This document shows, in pieces, positions 53,421-61,714 of a stretch of 64,000 nt of DNA (position 1 is the first letter of the stretch; the number at the start of each line of letters is the position of its first letter). A program made the translations under genes and the position numbers. Source of the DNA: Bacteroidales bacterium (lineage in GTDB: Bacteria > Bacteroidota > Bacteroidia > Bacteroidales > UBA932); assembly GCA_017557535.1 (NCBI GenBank), contig JAFYYM010000034.1, forward strand, positions 59,795 to 123,794, read 5' to 3'. The notes under the pieces are model-generated. The model was not told where the DNA came from and made no database searches. It worked only from the letters and a program-made list of their open reading frames with translations.

Positions 53421-53840
53421 ATGAAGAATATTTCCAAAATAATCGGCTGGGTGCTGGGAATAGTTGGCATCGTGCTGGGAATTTGGTGTCTCACCAAGGG
53501 TGAGGCGTCAAATGAAGGCCCTGTCAACCTCCTCCTCAGGTACAGCTACTTCCTGCTCATCGCGGCGGTAGTTATCCTGTTGGGGCTCGCCATCATCCAG
53601 ACCGCCAAAAACAATCCCAAGGGGCTTATCAAAGCCCTGTGCGTGATTGTCGGAATAGCGGCGCTCGTGGCGGTCGCCTATGCGCTCGCTTCCGGCGACC
53701 CTATCGTCAGCCTCAAGACGCAGCCCAGCTCGGCTACTCTGAAGTTGACCGACACCATCATGGTTCTGGTGTACATCCTCGGAGGAGCGGCTATCCTCTC
53801 CATCATTTTCGGTGTAATCAGAAACGCTATCAACAAATAA
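53421..53840 (+). CDS. small membrane protein of the exb operon
   Basis: A 139-residue protein with about four hydrophobic helices (IIGWVLGIVGIVLGIWCL, YFLLIAAVVILLGLAII, ALCVIVGIAALVAVAYAL, IMVLVYILGGAAILSIIFGVI) and short loops. Members of this kind sit between exbB and exbD in Bacteroidota. It probably contributes to the energizing complex, but no function is proven. exbD starts 9 bp downstream. Confidence 0.7.
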   Translation: MKNISKIIGWVLGIVGIVLGIWCLTKGEASNEGPVNLLLRYSYFLLIAAVVILLGLAIIQTAKNNPKGLIKALCVIVGIAALVAVAYALASGDPIVSLKTQPSSATLKLTDTIMVLVYILGGAAILSIIFGVIRNAINK

Positions 53841-53849
53841 TTTTCGGCT

Positions 53850-54428
53850 ATGGCTAAAAAGAAAACTCCGGGTCTGAACACCCAATCAACAGCCGACATC
53901 GCTTTCCTTCTGTTGTGCTACTTCCTTATGGTTTCCACCATGGACCAGCAGTCCGGTCTTGTGCGCCGTCTGCCCCAGATGCCGGATCCGAAGCAGAAGC
54001 AAGAGGACACGAAGGTCAACAAGCGTAATATCATCATCGTGAAGATCAACTCTTCCGACAGGCTGTTCGCAGGTGACCAGCTCATGGATGTTAGCCAGCT
54101 CAAGGACAAGATCAAGGAGTTCATGACGAACCCCAACGACGATCCCAACCTCCCGGAGAGGGAGCCCAAGAACATCGAGGGATTCGGTGAATATCCGGTC
54201 ACCAAAGGAGTCATATCCCTCCAGAATGACCGTGGAACAAGTTATCAGGCCTACATCGCCGTTCAGAACGAGCTTGTGAAGGCCATTAACGAGATCCGCG
54301 ACGACTTCTGCCGCCAGAACTTCGGCAGGGTTTACAGCCTTGTCACGGAGGACCAGCAGAAGATCGCCAGGGAAGCCATTCCACAGAACATTTCGGAGGC
54401 TGAGCCTAAGGATGTGACCAAAAAGTAA
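53850..54428 (+). CDS. exbD: ExbD/TolR-family protein, first copy
   Basis: A 192-residue protein with one N-terminal membrane helix (ADIAFLLLCYFLMVSTMD) containing the proton-handling Asp, and a periplasmic domain that is longer than in standard ExbD. It has an added acidic/proline stretch (NPNDDPNLPEREPKN, about 91-105). It pairs with ExbB in the energizing motor. The second ExbD follows by 17 bp. Confidence 0.9.
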   Translation: MAKKKTPGLNTQSTADIAFLLLCYFLMVSTMDQQSGLVRRLPQMPDPKQKQEDTKVNKRNIIIVKINSSDRLFAGDQLMDVSQLKDKIKEFMTNPNDDPNLPEREPKNIEGFGEYPVTKGVISLQNDRGTSYQAYIAVQNELVKAINEIRDDFCRQNFGRVYSLVTEDQQKIAREAIPQNISEAEPKDVTKK

Positions 54429-54445
54429 TTCAGGAGGACCAACAC

Positions 54446-54907
54446 ATGCCTATTTTCAAAAGAAGCGGTAAAAAAGACATGCCTGAGCTTGGAACAAGCT
54501 CCGACATCGTGTTCATGTTCCTGTTCTTCTTCATGGTGACAACGCAGATGCGTTCGAGTGAGGTCAAGGTCAAGGTTCATCTTCCTGAGGCTACCGAGGT
54601 CGCGAAACTTGAGAGGAAAGACCTGGCTTCCTACATTTACATCGGCTCCCCTACCGCCCAGTATCAGGGCCAGTACGGAACCGAGGCTAGGATCCAGCTC
54701 AATGATTCCTTCAAGACCACCAACGACATCCGTGACTTCATCGCCGCCGAGCGCGACGCTATGAGCGAGGCCGACAGACAGTTGATGCAGGTCGACATTA
54801 AAGCTGACGAAGATGTCAGGATGGGTATTGTGACGGACGTGAAGCAGGAGCTAAGGCGCTGCTCCGCCCTTAAGATCATGTACGCTGCCCGTAAGAAAGG
54901 ACAGTAA
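54446..54907 (+). CDS. exbD: ExbD/TolR-family protein, second copy
   Basis: A 153-residue protein with a membrane helix SSDIVFMFLFFFMVTTQM carrying the conserved Asp, preceded by a basic cytosolic start (MPIFKRSGKKDM). The periplasmic part ends in a positively charged tail (AARKKGQ). It probably forms heterodimers with the first copy on the ExbB channel. It is the last gene of the operon and is followed by a terminator. Confidence 0.9.
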   Translation: MPIFKRSGKKDMPELGTSSDIVFMFLFFFMVTTQMRSSEVKVKVHLPEATEVAKLERKDLASYIYIGSPTAQYQGQYGTEARIQLNDSFKTTNDIRDFIAAERDAMSEADRQLMQVDIKADEDVRMGIVTDVKQELRRCSALKIMYAARKKGQ

Positions 54908-54930
54908 CCCGTCAAGACAAATCGCACATA

Positions 54931-54969
54931 AAAAGGAGGCTGGCTTTAAAGAAAGTCAGCCTCTTTTTT
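54931..54969 (+). terminator. terminator of the exb operon
   Basis: GAGGCTGGCTTT pairs with AAAGTCAGCCTC around AAAG, with one mismatch, followed by TTTTTTG. It is 30 bp after the second exbD. Confidence 0.85.
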
Positions 54970-54971
54970 GT

Positions 54972-54979
54972 TATATTTG
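54972..54979 (+). promoter_or_regulatory. -7 promoter box of the TPR regulator gene
   Basis: TATATTTG is an exact consensus match, giving a start near 54986, 14 nt before the ATG. No -33 TTTG is seen at the normal distance; the terminator hairpin lies there instead. Confidence 0.45.
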
Positions 54980-54999
54980 TATAAGCAACCGATTTAATC

Positions 55000-56670
55000 A
55001 TGCCAAAGGGAATCATCAGATTTTTGATAACAGGGATGACTCTATTCTGCGGATTAATCCTCTGTGTATCCTGTGGCAAGGACTTATCACAAAAGCGGTT
55101 TTCGGACATCGAGTCAATCCTCGACAGCCGTCCCGACAGCGCCCTCATCTTGCTGAGGCAGGTGGACACGACAGCGCTGAGAGGCAGGGCGGCCAAGGCC
55201 AGGTTTGCCCTGCTCCACGCCGCCGCACTTGACAAGAACTACATCGACACGGCCGACACGCGTGTCGTACAGCCAGCCGTGGACTGGTACGATCGCCACG
55301 GCACCCCCGAGCAGCGCCTCAAGGCGTGGATGTACTTCGGTATTGAGCAATTCAACGGGGAAAAGTACAATGAGGCCATTGTTTCTTTCTACCGCGCCAG
55401 TGTAAATGCCGACGAGATCAGAGACAAAAATGTCTTGGGGATCCTTTACTCAATTATGGCCGACACCTTCACCAAGACACAGGAACATGCCATCGCATCA
55501 GATTATATTGAACGCTCTCTGAATTGCTTCAAGGTCTGTGGAAGAAAGGATCAAGAAGATAAAGAACGTGTCCGTAAAGCCCTAAACTTAATACAATTAC
55601 GGAGATGGGACGATGCGAGAACAACTTTCCGTGATCTGGTCTCAGACACAACCATAAGCCCCGACTTCAGAAGAAAGATTAATGCGGACTACTCCCTTTT
55701 CCTTTTGTCATCTCCTTTTCAGGATGACACTCTCGCATATTCATTAATGACTGAATCGCTATCTGAAAGAGTTCCCCTTTCAGGAAGAACATACTATTTC
55801 GCCTATGCGTACTTGCTCTCTAAAATGGGCAAGCACAAGGAAGCCGAGGACATCTGGTCCAAGATAAATTGCCTTACGGAGCAGGATGAGTACGCATATC
55901 ATTATTGGAGGCACAGGGATGCTATTTCAAACAAAGACTACAAGAAAGCATATCATGCTTTGTGGTCAGCGACACAGGTCAGAGACACAATAACAAGGGA
56001 GGCTTACGCACGTTCGGCGGCTAATTCACAACGGGCATTTTTAGAGAGTTTCAGCCGGGAGAGAGCGTTGACTCTAAGGAACAGGAACAACATAATTGTC
56101 ATAGTGTTTCTTTTACTCTTGACAGTCGTGTTGGCAGCCAGCAATATACTTGTATTGTATAAAAAGAGGATCCGGTCACTTGAAGTTGAGAAGGAGCGGC
56201 AGGATACCGCCGTCAAACTCCTGAGGTCTGAGATGTCCCAAATGGAGAATCGCCTGGATAATGAGTTTCTAGACAAAACAAGGGCGAAATTCTCCTTCCT
56301 TGCCGATATTTATGAAGAATTCTATCTGCCTTACGGCGGATCACCAGATGATGACAGCAGACTAAACAATATAATCCGCTCAAGGATCGGGGATCTAAGG
56401 ACAAGCCAAGCTGCCCGCAAGAGCCTGGAAGGCCTGGTTGACAAGGAGATGGGAGGCATAATGGCTAAGTTTCGCCAAGATTTTCCCAACCTCTCAGAGA
56501 AAGAGTATAATATGGCATGTCTGGTATTCGCCGGGTTCGATAACACTGTCGCGACTGTAATCATGAATGTGTCCTCTGGAGACAACTTCCGCAAGATGAA
56601 AAGCAGGCTTAAGGCGAAGATTATTGATTCAGAATCCCGACACAAAGAGGATTATTTAAGGCTGTTTTAA
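55000..56670 (+). CDS. membrane-anchored TPR regulator with LuxR-like C-terminal helices
   Basis: A 556-residue protein. The N-terminus is lipoprotein-like (LILCVSCGK), followed by a periplasmic helical TPR-like region (about 35-350; ALILLRQVDTTAL, ARTTFRDLVSDTTI). One membrane helix (NNIIVIVFLLLLTVVLAASN, near 363-384), a coiled coil (about 390-425) and a cytosolic tail follow. The tail LSEKEYNMACLVFAGFDNTV, then SGDNFRKMKSRLKAKI, resembles a degenerate LuxR-type HTH. Such proteins are single-chain transmembrane regulators in Bacteroidota. The serpin-like gene follows after a 163-bp gap, so it may control the accessory genes downstream. Confidence 0.7.
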   Translation: MPKGIIRFLITGMTLFCGLILCVSCGKDLSQKRFSDIESILDSRPDSALILLRQVDTTALRGRAAKARFALLHAAALDKNYIDTADTRVVQPAVDWYDRHGTPEQRLKAWMYFGIEQFNGEKYNEAIVSFYRASVNADEIRDKNVLGILYSIMADTFTKTQEHAIASDYIERSLNCFKVCGRKDQEDKERVRKALNLIQLRRWDDARTTFRDLVSDTTISPDFRRKINADYSLFLLSSPFQDDTLAYSLMTESLSERVPLSGRTYYFAYAYLLSKMGKHKEAEDIWSKINCLTEQDEYAYHYWRHRDAISNKDYKKAYHALWSATQVRDTITREAYARSAANSQRAFLESFSRERALTLRNRNNIIVIVFLLLLTVVLAASNILVLYKKRIRSLEVEKERQDTAVKLLRSEMSQMENRLDNEFLDKTRAKFSFLADIYEEFYLPYGGSPDDDSRLNNIIRSRIGDLRTSQAARKSLEGLVDKEMGGIMAKFRQDFPNLSEKEYNMACLVFAGFDNTVATVIMNVSSGDNFRKMKSRLKAKIIDSESRHKEDYLRLF

Positions 56671-56706
56671 GCCGTCTTGTCACGATTTTTTTATTCTGAA
56701 AAATGG

Positions 56707-56743
56707 AAAAGCGTCCTACAAACCACTGGAAGGGCGTTTTTTT
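56707..56743 (+). terminator. probable terminator after the TPR regulator
   Basis: AAAAGCGTCCT can pair with AGGGCGTTTTT (two G-U pairs) around a 13-nt loop, followed by more T residues. The 12-bp repeat TTGTCACGATTT flanks it at 56677-56688 and 56752-56763. Confidence 0.5.
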
Positions 56744-56833
56744 AGGATGATTTGTCACGATTTAAACGGCGTAAACTGGGCAGGCGATTGTTTTCATGTC
56801 GAACTTTGTAAATGATTTAATTATTATTTCACA

Positions 56834-57970
56834 ATGAAGAATAAGACAATTAAATTAGCTTTCCTTATTCCTTTCATTTTGATATGTTCTTGCGACGACA
56901 AAATCGTTGTTGAGTATGTCAATATGAATAGTAGGCCATCAACAGCCAGACCGTCCTCTCTCGACAATCCGGAGCCCTCGTTATTTGATTATGTCAAGGG
57001 TAGCAATGAATTCGGATTCAAGATGTTTTCCGATGCTTATTCCTTATTTGCTGAAGATAAACCGGACATAGTTTTTAGTCCTCTGGGTGGACAGATTATT
57101 AAGGCTTTGATGATCAACCAAATGGATACGGAGGTTAATGCGGACAAAGAACTTCTTTTAGACTCCTCGTTTAATGATTATTTCAGGGTCTTGACAGAAC
57201 GGCTCTCAGATATAAGTAATACCCAAGCGCCAGTGTCTGTTTCAAATTTGGTCATGATGTATAACCGGGGAGAGTTTCCCGAAAAGATGAATGATATATA
57301 CAAGAAGTGCTATCATGCGAATTATTCTATATATGATGATTCTTTACCCTCCGGTGAAAGACCTGGTGATCTATGGGCTAAGGAGAAATCATATGGCCTG
57401 ATAGACACCTTGCCCCATCTCAAGGTCAAGGGTGTAGATTATTATGGATACTATCTGGTTGCTTTAAGTTGTCTTAAAGGAGTTATTGACAGTTCCAGGC
57501 CGCTTGTCGAGGAGGGGTTGGATCATACCTCTTATACACTGCCAATCGTTGGAAGTCAACTTCGTTTCACAGCCCTGCTTCCAGATAAGAAATCATCGGT
57601 CAAGGATCTTATAAATCATCTTGATGCGGAAAAATGGGAATCCATTCGCAAGAATCAAGTTGCCAAAGATTTGTCGGTCATCATGCCGGACGTTTCCTCG
57701 AGTTTCATTGTAAAAGACTATTATTCATTACTGAATCAAGACTTCAAGAGTTTATATTGGAATACTGCCGAAATGCCTAGTCCGCAAAACATGGATGAGT
57801 GGATCCGCTTTTCTTATTGGAGTATCGCCATGACTTCCTCTATTCAGTTGTCCGGGATTTCTGGAGCCGATCCTTCTAAGTCGAACAGTGTAACTGTCAA
57901 TGGTCCTGTTGTTTATATTATATCTGACGCAGAGAGTGGTCTGGTGCTATTTATGGGCACGAGAAATTGA
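56834..57970 (+). CDS. divergent serpin-like lipoprotein
   Basis: A 378-residue lipoprotein (signal ending LICSCD). It carries serpin signatures: the N-terminal helix/strand NEFGFKMFSDAYSLFAEDKP followed by DIVFSPLGGQI (compare serpin SP..I), FTALLPDKKSS, and the C-terminal VNGPVVYIISDAESGLVLFMGTRN, which matches the family end. The segment where the reactive-centre loop belongs (WSIAMTSSIQLSGISGADPS) lacks the usual EEGTEAAAAT hinge, so protease inhibition is doubtful. Codon use is more AT-rich than in neighbours. It is preceded by a membrane TPR regulator and probably lies at the cell surface. Confidence 0.75.
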   Translation: MKNKTIKLAFLIPFILICSCDDKIVVEYVNMNSRPSTARPSSLDNPEPSLFDYVKGSNEFGFKMFSDAYSLFAEDKPDIVFSPLGGQIIKALMINQMDTEVNADKELLLDSSFNDYFRVLTERLSDISNTQAPVSVSNLVMMYNRGEFPEKMNDIYKKCYHANYSIYDDSLPSGERPGDLWAKEKSYGLIDTLPHLKVKGVDYYGYYLVALSCLKGVIDSSRPLVEEGLDHTSYTLPIVGSQLRFTALLPDKKSSVKDLINHLDAEKWESIRKNQVAKDLSVIMPDVSSSFIVKDYYSLLNQDFKSLYWNTAEMPSPQNMDEWIRFSYWSIAMTSSIQLSGISGADPSKSNSVTVNGPVVYIISDAESGLVLFMGTRN

Positions 57971-58036
57971 GAATCGTTCCACACCATGTGTTCATGATAA
58001 ATAAAGGAAAACATAAAGGGATACCAAAGATAAATA

Positions 58037-58153
58037 ATGGGATTTAATAACTACGTAGCTAGTATTTACAATCTTCTCGTCTTTTTCGATGATTACGATG
58101 CAAGATTTATAAAAAAATTGGATTTAGATAGTAGGTTCGAGAAAAAACGCTAA
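58037..58153 (+). CDS. candidate 38-residue small protein
   Basis: ATG 58037 to TAA 58153 encodes a charged peptide beginning MGFNNYVASIYNLLVFFDDY and ending in FEKKR. It is AT-rich like its neighbours and ends 2 bp before the ATG of the next lipoprotein, a spacing consistent with translational coupling. There is no recognisable domain. It fills most of the gap after the serpin-like gene; the remaining 66 bp hold no clear signal. Confidence 0.4.
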   Translation: MGFNNYVASIYNLLVFFDDYDARFIKKLDLDSRFEKKR

Positions 58154-58155
58154 TT

Positions 58156-58806
58156 ATGAAAAAGTATTTTGTTTTATTCTCCACTATGGCCATCTTCATG
58201 ACTTCATGCAACCTTGTTGAAGACATATTCGACTGGTCGAATGAGTTCTCTTCGGACATCTGGACATCGGCCCAACGGAATGTCGTAACGGTTGAGTTAA
58301 GCCACTGGGGAAGTGCGACAGTGACTCTTCCTGAGACAGGTGTAATCGCTATACTCCCTGATTACGAAAAAGGGAGAGCGTCATTGTTGTTCAAGTCATA
58401 TCAATTAGTGGATCCGACCGAAAAACCGGAAGGCTCTGATTATCCCTCTTATCCCTACTGGGTTCGAAAGGCCTTGTATATGTATCTGTGCGTTAACGAT
58501 GTCCCTTTCAAGGTGTCTGATGACGGGAAAATCCAATTCAGCAAGAAGACTGTCAGTGGAACTCTGACCTATGGAGACGTGTCTGGTGATACGGTTAACT
58601 TATCAAATAAGCAAAAGGATTGCAAAGTCTCAATCTCAGGAGAGATGACTCAGGATGGGGCGAAAGGGAGTTTCCGCTTCAAGACCCCGATGAAAGGAGA
58701 TCTGTGCATTAAGATTATCACCCCGGACGGGGAGCATCTCCTCATCGGCTATACCGAGCTTGCGACCAGTAGCACAGACGAACGATTTCTTGACCAGTTC
58801 CGTTAG
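58156..58806 (+). CDS. hypothetical lipoprotein of the serpin-like locus
   Basis: A 216-residue lipoprotein (signal ending FMTSC, then NLVED). The mature part is beta-rich with no cysteine pattern or catalytic motif (VTVELSHWGSATVTLPETG, KKTVSGTLTYGDVSGDTVNL). I do not recognise the family. It follows the serpin-like gene and the candidate small ORF and is closed by a strong terminator, so these three may share a transcript. It may be surface exposed. Confidence 0.6.
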   Translation: MKKYFVLFSTMAIFMTSCNLVEDIFDWSNEFSSDIWTSAQRNVVTVELSHWGSATVTLPETGVIAILPDYEKGRASLLFKSYQLVDPTEKPEGSDYPSYPYWVRKALYMYLCVNDVPFKVSDDGKIQFSKKTVSGTLTYGDVSGDTVNLSNKQKDCKVSISGEMTQDGAKGSFRFKTPMKGDLCIKIITPDGEHLLIGYTELATSSTDERFLDQFR

Positions 58807-58824
58807 TGGATAGTATTCATTAAA

Positions 58825-58862
58825 GGCCCGCCATCGTTTATTGAAAGCGATGGCGGGTTTAT
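58825..58862 (+). terminator. terminator after the serpin-like locus
   Basis: CCCGCCATCG and CGATGGCGGG form a perfect 10-bp stem around an 11-nt loop, followed by TTTATTT. Confidence 0.85.
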
Positions 58863-58888
58863 TTGTGTGACGAAAGATAATTTCTTAG

Positions 58889-58896
58889 TATATTTG
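58889..58896 (+). promoter_or_regulatory. -7 promoter box of asnS
   Basis: TATATTTG, exact consensus. TTTG at 58862-58865 may serve as a -33 element with a 23-bp spacer, longer than usual. The transcript would start near 58903, just before the minimal ORF ATG-TAA at 58904-58909. Confidence 0.5.
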
Positions 58897-58913
58897 TGGG
58901 ATTATGTAAAGTA

Positions 58914-60338
<1,425 letters not shown>

Positions 60339-60349
60339 TAATCCACGAT

Positions 60350-60991
60350 ATGTTAGTCATAGGAATCGCCGGTGGTTCCGGCTCAGGAAAAACCACAGTG
60401 GTCAACGCGATCACAAGCAGGCTCAAGGAAAAGGTCGTGATCATTCCGCAGGACTCCTATTACAAGGATTCCAGCCATCTTCCGATGGAGGAAAGGCAGC
60501 AGATCAACTTCGACCATCCGGACGCCATCGACTTCAAGCTTCTTTGCCAGCAACTCGCTGAGCTAAAGGCAGGAAAAACCATCGAGCAGCCGGTATATTC
60601 CTATATCACATGCTCCCGTTCAAAGACGGAGACCGTGACCGTCTCTCCCGCTGACGTGATAATCATTGAGGGTATCCTCATTTTCTCATGCAAGGAGCTC
60701 CGCGACCAGATGGACATCAAGATCTTTGTTGACGCTGATGACGACGACCGCCTGATGAGGGTCATGGCCAGGGATATCCTCGAGAGGGGCAAGACTGTGG
60801 AGACAGTCATCGAGCGTTACACCAAGACCGTAAAGCCGATGTACCTCCAATTCATCGAGCCAAGCAAGAGGTACGCCGACATCATCATCCCTCAGGGTGG
60901 ACATAACCAGGTCGCCATCAACATGATCTCAGCCACGGTTGAGAAGTCGTTGAGGGAGAAGAAAAAGGAAGAGAAAGAGGAAAAGAAATAA
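60350..60991 (+). CDS. udk: uridine kinase
   Basis: A 213-residue P-loop kinase phosphorylating uridine and cytidine in pyrimidine salvage. Walker A is IGIAGGSGSGKTTV, then IPQDSYYKD, INFDHPDAIDF, IEGILIFSCKELRDQMDIKIFVD and the lid RDILERGKTVE. The C-terminus ends in a Lys/Glu-rich tail (EKKKEEKEEKK). It lies in a row of same-strand genes with short gaps (11 bp before, 18 bp after). Confidence 0.94.
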   Translation: MLVIGIAGGSGSGKTTVVNAITSRLKEKVVIIPQDSYYKDSSHLPMEERQQINFDHPDAIDFKLLCQQLAELKAGKTIEQPVYSYITCSRSKTETVTVSPADVIIIEGILIFSCKELRDQMDIKIFVDADDDDRLMRVMARDILERGKTVETVIERYTKTVKPMYLQFIEPSKRYADIIIPQGGHNQVAINMISATVEKSLREKKKEEKEEKK

Positions 60992-61009
60992 CCTTACACC
61001 CCCTTCATC

Positions 61010-61714
61010 ATGAACAGCGAGGACAGAGCGGGACTCTACATCACGGTGATATTCCATCTCCTGGTCATCATCGTGTTGCTGGCCTGTCAAATCGGTGCCG
61101 TGCTGAAGAGGGAAAACACATTCGTCCTCGACTTCACCAAGCAGGAGGAGGTCGAGAAGAAAAAAGCTGAGGAGAATTTCAAGGAAGAGGTGAGCGACAG
61201 GCTTGACCAGCTCCTCGCTTCAGCCGCCGGTGTCCCGATAAGGAATATCGCCGTGGACAGGAGCTCCATCCTTAAAGACGACCGCAACACCAATGCCGAG
61301 CAGCTTTACAAAGACGCCGAGAGGCTGGCCCAAGAGCTGAAGGACGGATTCAAGGCTGACGAGCCTGACGATGACTACGTGGCTATCAACAAGCCGGTAG
61401 TGAAAAAGGAGGATCCCAAGAAAGAAGCCTACAGCGGCCCGTCAGTGGTCTCATACGCACTAGACGGGAGAAAGGCCAGCAGGCTCTCAATTCCCGCCTA
61501 CAGGTGCCTGGGATCAGGTCATGTCACCGTGATTATCACAGTGGACCCTTCCGGCAACGTCCTCAACGCGAAAGTGCAGGAGGATGCCTCATCATCCGAC
61601 AGGTGTCTGCGTGATTTCGCTATCCGGGCTGCGAGGCTCTCCAAATTCTCCGCGTCGACATCTGCCCCGCCGAGGCAGATCGGCAATATAGTGTACATGT
61701 TCATAGCGCAATGA
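61010..61714 (+). CDS. TonB-like energy transducer protein
   Basis: A 234-residue protein with one N-terminal membrane helix (LYITVIFHLLVIIVLLACQI). A long charged coiled-coil-like spacer (about 40-150, K/E/D rich) replaces the usual proline-rich stalk. The C-terminal TonB domain is GHVTVIITVDPSGNVLNAKV with the end IGNIVYMF. It probably links the ExbB/ExbD motor to an outer-membrane receptor. The next gene overlaps its stop (ATGA). It is physically separate from the exb operon. Confidence 0.75.
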   Translation: MNSEDRAGLYITVIFHLLVIIVLLACQIGAVLKRENTFVLDFTKQEEVEKKKAEENFKEEVSDRLDQLLASAAGVPIRNIAVDRSSILKDDRNTNAEQLYKDAERLAQELKDGFKADEPDDDYVAINKPVVKKEDPKKEAYSGPSVVSYALDGRKASRLSIPAYRCLGSGHVTVIITVDPSGNVLNAKVQEDASSSDRCLRDFAIRAARLSKFSASTSAPPRQIGNIVYMFIAQ

